Positions 1 through 6,558 of a stretch of 10,925 nt of DNA are shown here, piece after piece (the stretch's first letter is position 1; each line of letters begins with the position of its first letter). Origin of the DNA: Moraxellaceae bacterium UBA2477 (GTDB taxonomy: Bacteria; Pseudomonadota; Gammaproteobacteria; Pseudomonadales; Moraxellaceae); contig DDPD01000075.1 in assembly GCA_002342025.1 (NCBI GenBank), forward strand, positions 1-10,925, written 5' to 3'. A model generated the notes under the pieces. That model was not told the DNA's origin and searched no databases. It was given only the letters and a program-made list of their open reading frames with translations. Made by a program: the position numbers and the translations under genes.

Positions 1-1577
1 TTGCTTAAGGTCAGCGGTGCTGGCGCGGGCAACCCATTCATGCCGCTATGGCTGAATTGCATGGCATTGGGCGAATAACTATCGGGACTGTTCGAGAACT
101 GACGCGATGCAGACTGTTGGTCGCCTGGAGCTAATGCAGGCAGTGCTGACGAGGGTGCTAAGGCCTGCTTAAGCAACGGGCGTAACACACCCCACGCTAG
201 GAGCAGTACCGCCAGACCTACCAAGGACTGTTTGACCAAGCTAGCAAACCACGACTCTTGCCAGATCGGTGTAGCGGACTCGCTCTCACTCAGCGGCTCC
301 GGTGCCGAAAAGTTAGAGCCGACCACCGTGACTTGATCACCACGATCCACTGTGTAGCCAATCGCGCCTTGTACCACGCTGGTCATACGATCCATTTCGG
401 CTTGCGATGGGCCCGCACGCACGATTTTGCCCTGACTGTCTCGCAGCGACGAGCTATCAACCACTACCGCTACAGAGAGCTTGCGCACCGCTCCTGCGGG
501 CGTGTTGGTGTAGTTCAGGACACGCTCAACTTCATAATTTCGTGTCACGGCCTGACTACCTGTGGTGGCCGTAGCCGCAGCCTCTCCTGCCTTGGCCGGT
601 GGCGGCGTGACAGCAGATGGCGGTTGATTACTCAGCGCACCGGGCACACCACTCGCAGGTGGCAGCGCTTTATCGCTACCGTTCAAGGTAATTTGCTCAC
701 TGCGAACCACGCTGCGATCGGGCGTGAACGACTCGCGACTTTCTTGTAGCGATGAGAAGTCCATATCGGCAGACACCTGCACACGGACTAAACCCGATGG
801 CACCATGGCCGAGAGCAGACGCTCAATGCGTTCCTCGTAGGCTTTCTCCACTTGCTGCCGATAGGCAAACTGGCGATTACTCAGCTCCAGAGCATCATCG
901 CGCTCGACTCGTGAAAGCAGATTCCCCTGCTGATCAACCACAGTAACCTGTTCCGAACTCAACTCAGGAATACTGGCGGCAACCAAATTCATAATGGCAC
1001 GCACGTTTTGCTGATCCAGCGTACTGCCCGGACGAATATCGACCATCACCGACGCACTAGCTGGCTTGCGATCGCGAATAAAGACGCTTTGTTTAGGAAG
1101 AGCCAAATGTACCCGGGCTTTATGCACTTGCTGAATACTTTCAATGGTGCGGCTCAGCTCAACTTCTAACGCATGCTGGTACTTACGCGACTCCATAAAC
1201 TCGCTAACACCAAAGCCCTTTTCAGCACGAATCATTTCCAAGCCGGTGCCATCTTCCGATTGCACAATGCCACTGCCGGCCAATTTCAAGCGCGCGTTGT
1301 GCAGCTCGGCTTCGGGCACCATTAAAGCACCCGTGTTTTTTTCTAATTGATAAGGAATATTCAGGGTCGTCAGGGTATCCATGACGGCGCTGGCCCGCTC
1401 GGCCGGCAAGCTGCTGTAGAGCACACTGTATGGCGGCTGTTGTGACCACATAACCATGGACAAGCCGATAGCCACGCTGCCCGCCACACCGGCAAGCAAA
1501 ATGATTTGCTTTAACCAGGCCGGCATAACGGCTGGCATTAAACGGCTGGTGATCTGTGAGAGCGTGGCGTCTGCCAT
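1..1577 (-). CDS. fliF: Flagellar MS-ring protein FliF (3' end outside window)
   Basis: FliF forms the MS ring in the inner membrane, the platform for the export gate, the C-ring and the rod. The frame is open from an ATG at 1577 to the window edge, giving 525 codons without a stop. An N-terminal membrane segment lies at about residues 24-44 (after MPAWLKQ), followed by the YscJ/FliF ring-building region with PPYSVLYSSLPAE at 48-60. The periplasmic FliF_C region includes the conserved stretch NYEVERVLNYTNTPAG from residue 347 and KLSVAVVVD shortly after. A second membrane helix lies at about 443-466. The cytoplasmic tail that binds FliG is only begun and is cut by the window edge; the family is usually 550-600 residues. 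The start is supported by a GAGGT ribosome site a few bases upstream. It follows fliE by 34 bases, so the two are probably co-transcribed. I spot-checked the frame in several places and saw no frameshift. Confidence 0.96.
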   Translation of the reverse strand, partial: MADATLSQITSRLMPAVMPAWLKQIILLAGVAGSVAIGLSMVMWSQQPPYSVLYSSLPAERASAVMDTLTTLNIPYQLEKNTGALMVPEAELHNARLKLAGSGIVQSEDGTGLEMIRAEKGFGVSEFMESRKYQHALEVELSRTIESIQQVHKARVHLALPKQSVFIRDRKPASASVMVDIRPGSTLDQQNVRAIMNLVAASIPELSSEQVTVVDQQGNLLSRVERDDALELSNRQFAYRQQVEKAYEERIERLLSAMVPSGLVRVQVSADMDFSSLQESRESFTPDRSVVRSEQITLNGSDKALPPASGVPGALSNQPPSAVTPPPAKAGEAAATATTGSQAVTRNYEVERVLNYTNTPAGAVRKLSVAVVVDSSSLRDSQGKIVRAGPSQAEMDRMTSVVQGAIGYTVDRGDQVTVVGSNFSAPEPLSESESATPIWQESWFASLVKQSLVGLAVLLLAWGVLRPLLKQALAPSSALPALAPGDQQSASRQFSNSPDSYSPNAMQFSHSGMNGLPAPAPLTLS

Positions 1578-1611
1578 GGTACTAACCTCATTACGCTAAT
1601 TAACAACGCCA

Positions 1612-1980
1612 TCAAATCGACATGCGCATGACTTCTTGGTAGGCATCCACCATTTTGTTGCGTACTTCCATCATGGCTTTGAAAGACACGTCGGCTTTCT
1701 GCAGAGACACCATGACTTGCGTCAAGCTGGCTTCACTGTCGCCCCGCTCCCATGCGCTGGTAGCTTGCTGTGCCCGTTGTTGTGTGGCATTCACGGCATC
1801 CACCGAGGTCCTGAGTACAGAACTAAAATCGTTGCTGGGCTCTACCCCTCGCACCGGATTAGACGGGGCTAACGGTGAGATACCACCCAAGCCACTCGCT
1901 GACGTTTGATTGGGCTGAGTCAAACTACGCATGGCGCGTATTTGACCTAAAACCTGATCGACACCCGATATGCTCGACAT
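1612..1980 (-). CDS. fliE: Flagellar hook-basal body protein FliE
   Basis: FliE is the small export substrate that joins the MS ring to the proximal rod and is among the first axial proteins exported. The product is 122 residues, close to the family norm of 100-120. The N-terminal half is variable and rich in Ser, Gln and Pro. The conserved C-terminal helix is clear, with SLTQVMVSLQKADVSFKAMM and then EVRNKMVDAYQEVMRM at the end. An AGGAG ribosome site lies about 8 bases before the ATG. Its start is only 15 bases after the stop codon of the upstream FleQ-like regulator, which leaves no room for a separate promoter in the gap. fliE and fliF therefore probably depend on readthrough from the regulator gene or on a promoter inside it. 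In Pseudomonas fliE also lies downstream of a sigma-54 activator gene (fleR), so the position is familiar even though the regulator differs. Confidence 0.96.
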   Translation of the reverse strand: MSSISGVDQVLGQIRAMRSLTQPNQTSASGLGGISPLAPSNPVRGVEPSNDFSSVLRTSVDAVNATQQRAQQATSAWERGDSEASLTQVMVSLQKADVSFKAMMEVRNKMVDAYQEVMRMSI

Positions 1981-1995
1981 GGTTGTACTCCTGAC

Positions 1996-3075
1996 TTACC
2001 AGATTACCTGGAGGCCAAATTTCTTCATTTTTTCCACGAGCGTGGTGCGCTGCAGCCCCAGCAATCGGGCAGCTTGCGACACCACGCCATCGACCTGACG
2101 TAAGGCTTCGTTGATGTAATTCACTTCAAGGTCTTGCAGGTATTGCTTAAGGTCCATGCCTTCCTGCGACAACACCGTGGGTGCGTCGTTGCGTGGCACT
2201 GACATTTGCGTACTAATGGCAGACAACAGCGGTTTATCCAGCAGCAGAGCTTTTGCTTCTTCCTCATCGTCACAGACTTGGCCGACATAGCGTGTTGGCA
2301 AATCTTTGACTCGCACCAGTTGGCCACCGTGCGTAATACCTAAGCGTTCGACCAAGTTTTCCAGCTCACGAATATTGCCCGGCCAGCCGTAATGCATGAG
2401 CGCTTGCAAAGCGCCTTGGCTGAAGTCCGCAGACAGGTCACCATTAGCTTCTTGCTTGCGGCGGAAGTGCTGCAATAACAACGGCAAATCTTCTATGCGC
2501 TGACGCAGTGCGGGGACGTAAATAGGGAACACATTAAGACGAAAGAACAGGTCTTGGCGGAAGGTACCGGCATCGACCATGGCATCTAGGTCACGGTGCG
2601 TTGCCGCAATAATGCGCACATTGCAGCGAATAGTTTGGTTGCTGCCAACCCGCTCAAAGCAACGCTCTTGCAATACACGCAAGATCTTCACCTGCATGGG
2701 CAAGCTCATGTCGCCAATTTCGTCCAGAAATAGCGTGCCGCCTTCGGCCATTTCGAAGCGACCTTTACGCGTAGCCACGGCGCCAGTGAAAGCGCCTTTT
2801 TCATGGCCGAACAATTCACTTTCGAGTAAGTCAGCGGGAATAGCGCCGCAATTTACCGGCACAAAGGCGTATTTGGCGCGCTCTGAATTTTGGTGCAAGG
2901 CACGTGCAACAACTTCCTTGCCGCTGCCCGACTCACCCTGAATCAGGACGACCGTATTGTGATTGGCCACCTGGCTAATGAGACGACGAACTTGTGAAAT
3001 GGCCGGTGAATTACCCAGTGGCGAAAGCACTGTCGGTAATGGACTCTGACGTGTATCAACTGCACCTAATCCCAT
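1996..3075 (-). CDS. FleQ-like sigma-54-dependent activator lacking the N-terminal regulatory domain
   Basis: A bacterial enhancer-binding protein of 359 residues from the preferred ATG. The AAA+ domain (about 20-250) has Walker A GESGSGKE at 47-54, the sigma-54 contact loop GAFTGA at 94-99, Walker B GTLFLDEIGD near 113-122, sensor I RIIAATHRD at 154-162, the arginine-finger segment FRQDLFFRLNVFPI at 172-185 and sensor II WPGNIRELENLVER at 231-244. A Fis-type helix-turn-helix ends the protein (VVSQAARLLGLQRTTLVEKM, about 331-350). That tail and the flagellar context are typical of FleQ/FlrA rather than FleR or NtrC. FleQ is normally about 490 residues with an N-terminal FleQ domain; here only about 20 residues precede the AAA+ core and no receiver domain exists. 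By alignment from memory, the FleQ residues that bind c-di-GMP are changed. It probably activates sigma-54 flagellar promoters, but its input signal is unclear. A second full-length FleQ may exist elsewhere, so I give no symbol. Confidence 0.88.
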   Translation of the reverse strand: MGLGAVDTRQSPLPTVLSPLGNSPAISQVRRLISQVANHNTVVLIQGESGSGKEVVARALHQNSERAKYAFVPVNCGAIPADLLESELFGHEKGAFTGAVATRKGRFEMAEGGTLFLDEIGDMSLPMQVKILRVLQERCFERVGSNQTIRCNVRIIAATHRDLDAMVDAGTFRQDLFFRLNVFPIYVPALRQRIEDLPLLLQHFRRKQEANGDLSADFSQGALQALMHYGWPGNIRELENLVERLGITHGGQLVRVKDLPTRYVGQVCDDEEEAKALLLDKPLLSAISTQMSVPRNDAPTVLSQEGMDLKQYLQDLEVNYINEALRQVDGVVSQAARLLGLQRTTLVEKMKKFGLQVIW

Positions 3076-3081
3076 CACGTT

Positions 3082-3087
3082 CACCCT
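3082..3087 (-). promoter_or_regulatory. Ribosome binding site that favours the ATG start of the FleQ-like gene
   Basis: The minus strand reads AGGGTG, six bases before the ATG at 3075. The longest open frame starts nine bases earlier at a GTG (3084), but that GTG lies inside this ribosome site and itself has only a weak site upstream. The ATG is therefore the better start. A short perfect hairpin (CGAGC, loop AGAA, GCTCG; 3089-3102) stands directly upstream of the site and might affect ribosome access. Confidence 0.6.
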
Positions 3088-3124
3088 GCGAGCTTCTGCT
3101 CGTCTCTGCGTCTATGCATCGAAT

Positions 3125-3138
3125 GTCGATTATTTGAC
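3125..3138 (-). promoter_or_regulatory. Candidate FleQ box upstream of the FleQ-like gene
   Basis: The minus strand reads GTCAAATAATCGAC. The Pseudomonas aeruginosa FleQ consensus, as I remember it, is GTCAATAAATTGAC; 11 of 14 positions agree, including both outer GTC and GAC triplets. The site lies about 50 bases before the ATG of the FleQ-like gene, in the only substantial gap upstream of it. This would fit autoregulation or control by another FleQ. The match is by eye, and the binding preference of this protein is unknown. Confidence 0.4.
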
Positions 3139-3213
3139 GGCAGAGTTCAGTGAGGAATTAGCAACTACTTGTGGGGTTCAGGGGTGTAAATGTTTCGTTG
3201 TGTTGCGCCCATC

Positions 3214-3225
3214 GGCGTTAACGCC
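3214..3225. repeat. 12-base perfect palindrome GGCGTTAACGCC
   Basis: A perfect palindrome lies about 11 bases after the stop codon of the PilZ-like gene and about 140 bases before the FleQ-like gene. Flanking ATC and GAT triplets extend the symmetry with one extra T. It could be an operator for a dimeric regulator or a weak hairpin at the end of the upstream operon. No run of T follows on the minus strand, so it is not a standard intrinsic terminator. The remainder of the gap (3076-3236) holds the candidate FleQ box and no recognisable gene. Confidence 0.4.
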
Positions 3226-3236
3226 TGATTGCGTAA

Positions 3237-3800
3237 TTAACGTGATGAGCGATGCTCGGCGACCTGGCGTCTATGTTGACGGAAGAGAAATTTCTCTAAG
3301 GCATTTTTCATCGATAGCGGTAATTCTGACAGTACCGCCACTCCTGCAGACTCGACCCGTGCCGGTAAGCGCAAAGGTGCCGCCACAAGCGGATGCACAT
3401 AAATCTCAATGATGCCGGAGGTGCCCGGCTCGGCAGGCAACACCTGGCCATGCCAAAGAAACTGGCGCGCGGTCAGCCTGACCGAAGCCAGTGGCGGCAC
3501 TAAGGCATATTTATCCAACAAGCGGGTGACTAAGCTGGTTAAGAGATCCAGTTTGGCTTCAATACGAAACATGTCCTGATGCAGCAGGCCACTCTCATCG
3601 CCATCATGAGCCTGGGGCTGATCAATCACCGCAATGGCATTCAGCAACATCAGGTTGCCCTCATGCATGGCACTGAACTCGTGGTCGGTAAAGCCTGCGG
3701 GCATGGCAGCCCAAGCCACAGGCAGAACACCTTCTAGGCAAATGGTGTCGGCCAGATCGGTGGCCGCCGGCGTCACAGGGTTTGTTTCAATGACATCCAT
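3237..3800 (-). CDS. PilZ-like flagellar-cluster protein with a degenerate c-di-GMP motif
   Basis: The product is 187 residues from the preferred ATG, with no signal peptide or membrane segment, so it is probably cytoplasmic. It looks like the PilZ-domain protein found downstream of fliS in Xanthomonas. It has an N-terminal region, a central amphipathic helix (IEAKLDLLTSLVTRLLDKY, about 80-98), a beta-rich PilZ-like part (about 106-158) and a basic C-terminal helix LEKFLFRQHRRQVAEHR (about 168-184). Where a standard PilZ domain has (D/N)xSxxG, this protein reads RLTARQ, so direct c-di-GMP binding is doubtful. I assign the fold from overall pattern and context, not from a complete motif. It lies downstream of fliS and the fliT-like gene and upstream of the FleQ-like gene. 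A role in flagellar function is inferred from the neighbourhood; relatives in Xanthomonas have, as I recall, been linked to motility. Confidence 0.6.
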   Translation of the reverse strand: MDVIETNPVTPAATDLADTICLEGVLPVAWAAMPAGFTDHEFSAMHEGNLMLLNAIAVIDQPQAHDGDESGLLHQDMFRIEAKLDLLTSLVTRLLDKYALVPPLASVRLTARQFLWHGQVLPAEPGTSGIIEIYVHPLVAAPLRLPARVESAGVAVLSELPLSMKNALEKFLFRQHRRQVAEHRSSR

Positions 3801-3807
3801 GGAGCGA

Positions 3808-3812
3808 CTCCT
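3808..3812 (-). promoter_or_regulatory. Ribosome binding site that fixes the PilZ-like gene start
   Basis: AGGAG on the minus strand stands seven bases before the ATG at 3800. The frame is open ten codons further upstream to a TTG at 3830, immediately after the stop of the fliT-like gene, but that TTG has no ribosome site. The shorter 187-residue form is preferred. Confidence 0.7.
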
Positions 3813-3832
3813 AAGTAGGCTTGGCCTCAACG

Positions 3833-4186
3833 TTACAAACCTTGATGACGTAAATACACTTGCGCCACCGCACCCGCCATATAGTTGTTACTCGCCTCTT
3901 GACGAATAATGGCTTGCTGATCGGCTGCAAGCACAGCGACTTCGGCATCTAGATTGAGCATGACACGAATGCCATCGGCCAATGATTTTTTATCGATGAG
4001 CTCGGGGTGTGACTTGAAATAATGTTCTAACAAGGGGCGACGCTGCTGCTGAATGCTGAGGGCAGCAGTCCAATCACCTCGCTTCGCGCTCTCGAGCAAA
4101 TCATGGGTCATGGCTAACAGGGCATTCCAGGTCAGGCGTTGCTCTGAAGCTGGGCGTGGAAAATGAATGATATCGGCCGGTTTCAT
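3833..4186 (-). CDS. FliT-like flagellar export chaperone (putative)
   Basis: A small, mostly helical protein of 117 residues with no signal peptide or membrane segment. The segment from about 18 to 60 (LTWNALLAMTHDLLESAKRGDW, then LSIQQQRRPLLEHYF) resembles FliT-type proteins: a first helix with a bulky aromatic, a GDW turn and a following RRPLLE helix. FliT binds the cap protein FliD before export. Its ATG overlaps the stop codon of fliS as TAATG, a strong sign of translational coupling. In many gammaproteobacteria fliT or an equally divergent small gene follows fliS. Family assignment rests more on position, size and helical pattern than on a diagnostic motif, as FliT sequences are poorly conserved; it could also be a second FliS-like chaperone. 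Confidence 0.6.
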   Translation of the reverse strand: MKPADIIHFPRPASEQRLTWNALLAMTHDLLESAKRGDWTAALSIQQQRRPLLEHYFKSHPELIDKKSLADGIRVMLNLDAEVAVLAADQQAIIRQEASNNYMAGAVAQVYLRHQGL

Positions 4187-4641
4187 TATCGTGCTCCCAT
4201 AGCAATGCGGCTGTCAGCACCTGTCATGGCCGCTACAGGCACCCCATGACGATACCCTTCGGGAATGGCATCCCAGGCCGATTTGATTTCTCGCAGTAAG
4301 CCGGCGGACTCCGATAACAATGACGAGTCACTCTCTAAATTGGCGCGCAATAGGCATCGGCAAATATAGTCATAGAGTTGGTCTAGCTGTTGCGTCAGCG
4401 GATGCTGAACGGAGCGATCCAGACTCATGCGTAGTCCCTCTACAATCCCAATGGCACGCCCAATGTCGTGGCCTTTGGCCGCAATGTCGCGACGCTCAAT
4501 ATGGCCCTGCGCTTTCGCGATACGGTCCAAAGCGCCGTCAAACAGCATTTGAATTAATCGGTGTGGGCTGGCCGCTTCCACGTTGGCATGTCGATTGATA
4601 TCGGCATAAGCCTTAGCGCCAAATGCATTTGCAGACTTCAT
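4186..4641 (-). CDS. fliS: Flagellin export chaperone FliS
   Basis: FliS binds the C-terminal part of newly made flagellin in the cytoplasm, preventing early polymerisation and delivering it to the export gate. The product has 151 residues; the family is usually 120-150. Family signatures are the N-terminal AYADINRHANVEAASPHRLI and MLFDGALDRIAKA (about 11-44), the GRAIGIVEGLRMSLD helix near 61-75 and LYDYICRCLLRANLESD near 89-105. The tail after about 130 is variable. An AAGGGG ribosome site precedes the ATG. The gene lies 67 bases after fliD and overlaps the following fliT-like gene by one base (TAATG), so cap protein and chaperones are probably made from one transcript. Confidence 0.95.
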   Translation of the reverse strand: MKSANAFGAKAYADINRHANVEAASPHRLIQMLFDGALDRIAKAQGHIERRDIAAKGHDIGRAIGIVEGLRMSLDRSVQHPLTQQLDQLYDYICRCLLRANLESDSSLLSESAGLLREIKSAWDAIPEGYRHGVPVAAMTGADSRIAMGAR

Positions 4642-4652
4642 GATTATTCCCC

Positions 4653-4694
4653 TTGCCAGCCCGTTGTACCTGTTAGCTTTATCGGCGCTGGCAA
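4653..4694 (-). repeat. Inverted repeat in the fliD-fliS gap
   Basis: Two perfect 8-base arms, TTGCCAGC at 4653-4660 and GCTGGCAA at 4687-4694, are separated by 26 bases. In the minus-strand transcript the second arm runs directly into the GGGG of the fliS ribosome site, so a stem here could limit fliS translation. No T run follows, so it is not a normal terminator. Confidence 0.35.
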
Positions 4695-4708
4695 AGAAAA
4701 CTTGACGC

Positions 4709-6094
4709 TCATGGCAATAATTTTGCGAGTTGTTGCGTTAAAAATGAGCTGGTATTGGCAAAGCCGGATAACAGTGAATCTAATTCCGTGAATTGTTTAC
4801 GGTAACGTGATTCCACGGCCGTCATACGTAACTCCAAAGCCTGCTTTTGTGCCGCCAGTGACTTAGCTTCACCGCGTAAACTGCTGCTACGACTTTCAAT
4901 CACACCGGTACTACTCGAGTAGCCATCCATCGTTTGTGCGAACCGCGCCGCCAAACCATTCGTGCCACTAAATAGCGCGGTGACATCACTCATACGAGTT
5001 GTTAACACGGCATCCATTCGTGTGGCATTCACCGTGAGCAGCCCGTTTTTGGCCTGACTACTAATACCTAACTCGGCGAGACTATCGAGGTCTAAGGCTG
5101 CGCCAGATAAGGCGTTATTAATTTCATTTTTTAAGGTACTGGCGAGACGCTGAGTGACGGCATCGCCCTGTAACTGACCGGCCACCTGGGTCGTTGGGTT
5201 ATATGCCGTCAGGCTATTAATCTGGGTCTGCAACTTGTTATAGCCTGCAACAAATTGGTCAATCGCCGTGCGCGTTGTGGTTTTGTCGGCATTCACATTG
5301 ATCGTGACATTCTCACCAGGGGATGCTTTCGCGACGACCAAAGTAACCCCTTCAACCGCCTGGCTAAACGTATTCGTTGGCGAGGTAATGGTGAAACCAT
5401 CCAAGATAATGCTGGCATCCGCAGCAGGCGACTTCACCGTCATGGGGTTACTGCCAGCACTGGGGTTGTAGTTGAGTAAGCTCAGGTCGCCGGTATCGCC
5501 GGGTGGCGTGGTCACGGCGTTTAGAGTGATACCTTGTGCGCTGCCACTGCCTGCCGCTGTTAACACTAAATGACTTCCCGTACTCGCCGTCACAATCGTC
5601 GCGCGAATGCCAGGATTCCCCGATGCGGTATTTATGGCATCGCGAATACTGCTTAATGAGTCATTACCTGCCGTGATATTGACGCTGAAGTTACTCGTCC
5701 CGGCACTAATATCTAAACGCCCTGTGCCGACGGCAATTGAGGCGCTGAGAAAGGCACCCGAAGCGAGTTTTTGCGTGCTCGCCAGACTTTCAACAGACAG
5801 GTTATAAGTGCCCGGCGTTGCCTGAGGGCTAGCACTAGCCTTCACTAAGCTCTCGTTACTCACTTGTGCCGTTCTTGCTTTAAACACGGCTTCACTTTGC
5901 AACTTTTTCAGGGTGTCTTGAAACTCGGCCACCGTGGCACGCAACCCACCATACGCGGAGAGTCGAGACTGCACTTTACTTTCGCGTGCCGTAATTCGAT
6001 TAGCCGTTGGCGCACGCTCTGCCTGCACCAATTGCGTCACCAAACTGTTCACGTCTAAGCCGGAGCCTAGGCCATTCGTGGTTAACCCTGGCAT
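4709..6094 (-). CDS. fliD: Flagellar filament cap protein FliD (HAP2)
   Basis: FliD sits at the filament tip and promotes folding and insertion of exported flagellin. The product is 461 residues, within the usual 440-480 range. The N-terminal FliD domain begins with GLTTNGLGSGLDVNSLVTQL (3-22), the family hallmark, and continues through a helical segment with YGGLRATVAEFQDTLKKL. A flagellin_IN-type stretch follows (about 110-180, with LSSIRDAINTASG). The FliD C-terminal domain covers about 230-445, including GFTITSPTNTFSQAVEGVTL and the terminal helix RYRKQFTELDSLLSGFANTS. The gene is preceded by a GAGGG ribosome site and follows flaG by only 29 bases. It precedes fliS, the common flaG-fliD-fliS order, and is probably transcribed with them. 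Confidence 0.97.
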   Translation of the reverse strand: MPGLTTNGLGSGLDVNSLVTQLVQAERAPTANRITARESKVQSRLSAYGGLRATVAEFQDTLKKLQSEAVFKARTAQVSNESLVKASASPQATPGTYNLSVESLASTQKLASGAFLSASIAVGTGRLDISAGTSNFSVNITAGNDSLSSIRDAINTASGNPGIRATIVTASTGSHLVLTAAGSGSAQGITLNAVTTPPGDTGDLSLLNYNPSAGSNPMTVKSPAADASIILDGFTITSPTNTFSQAVEGVTLVVAKASPGENVTINVNADKTTTRTAIDQFVAGYNKLQTQINSLTAYNPTTQVAGQLQGDAVTQRLASTLKNEINNALSGAALDLDSLAELGISSQAKNGLLTVNATRMDAVLTTRMSDVTALFSGTNGLAARFAQTMDGYSSSTGVIESRSSSLRGEAKSLAAQKQALELRMTAVESRYRKQFTELDSLLSGFANTSSFLTQQLAKLLP

Positions 6095-6123
6095 AGCACT
6101 ACCCTCGTTCGTTAAACCTCACA

Positions 6124-6486
6124 CTAGGCCCGATCATTTAACAGGCCCGATGTTGAATCCGCTAATTCTTGCGCTAACTTGAGCCAACTTTCAGTCGGCA
6201 TTTGACGAATGATGTCGCCCGAGTCGGTATCGATAACGCGCATGACCGTGGCACCGCTACCTTCATCAATAGAGAAAGATAGGTGTTGTTGATGTTGCTG
6301 CAATAGCTCGGTCAATCCCTCTAATTCAGAGGCGTTGGGACTGGTCGGGATATCTCGTTGCAACGCACCCGCCGGCTCGGCAGTTGGAATATCTGAATCT
6401 CGATGATTGGCCACCACGCTTAACTGCGGTGCTTTTTGCTGAGGCAGCGCGTTGGGGATGGCGCTCAGCGCATTGAGACTATTCAT
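6124..6486 (-). CDS. flaG: FlaG family protein
   Basis: The product has 120 residues, the usual FlaG size. The variable N-terminal half is rich in Pro, Ala and Gln. The conserved C-terminal half carries the family pattern: LSFSIDEGSGATVMRVIDTDSGDIIRQMPTES in the region about 69-100, then WLKLAQELAD. FlaG proteins are encoded between flagellin and fliD in polar-flagellate bacteria and influence filament length; the molecular role is not settled. A GAGGT ribosome site is seen a few bases before the ATG. A 106-base gap with two hairpins separates it from fliC, so flaG-fliD-fliS may receive only partial readthrough from the strong fliC transcript. I find no convincing separate promoter in that gap. 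Confidence 0.93.
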   Translation of the reverse strand: MNSLNALSAIPNALPQQKAPQLSVVANHRDSDIPTAEPAGALQRDIPTSPNASELEGLTELLQQHQQHLSFSIDEGSGATVMRVIDTDSGDIIRQMPTESWLKLAQELADSTSGLLNDRA

Positions 6487-6514
6487 GATGACCTCGACAA
6501 CTCACCAACGCCAA

Positions 6515-6543
6515 CAGGGAATGAGCTTTACGCTCACTCCCTG
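6515..6543 (-). terminator. Second hairpin of the fliC-flaG gap
   Basis: In the minus-strand transcript, CAGGGAGTGAGC pairs with GCTCATTCCCTG across a five-base loop, a 12-pair stem with one G-U pair. It lacks a following U tract, so it may be a weak or factor-dependent terminator, an attenuator, or a stabiliser of the fliC message 3' end. It shares the GAGTGAGC core with the preceding hairpin. Confidence 0.55.
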
Positions 6544-6558
6544 CCAGCCAGGAATGGA

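Noticed and set aside
258..749. Plus-strand open frame of 163 codons opposite fliF
   Set aside because: It is antisense to a continuous, recognisable FliF frame, and its product is rich in Arg, His and Cys with no known domain.
1..1577. Possible frameshift or pseudogene in fliF
   Set aside because: The segments translated by hand at the start, middle and end are in one frame with conserved motifs; the gene simply runs off the window.
3076..3104. Longer start or hidden N-terminal domain for the FleQ-like protein
   Set aside because: Only nine extra bases to a GTG are available, and the remaining gap of about 150 bases is far too short for a FleQ or receiver domain.
3134..3412. Plus-strand open frame that could be a divergent gene in the largest regulatory gap
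   Set aside because: More than half of it lies opposite the PilZ-like gene, no good ribosome site precedes it and the product has no recognisable features.
3801..3830. Longer TTG-started form of the PilZ-like protein (197 residues)
   Set aside because: The TTG has no ribosome site, whereas the ATG at 3800 has AGGAG at ideal spacing.
6357..6372. Sigma-54-like GG/GC spacing with TTGCA inside flaG, before fliD
   Set aside because: Only the GG, TTGCA and spacing fit; the -24 element (CGGCGGG) is poor, and the site is inside a coding region more than 260 bases from fliD.
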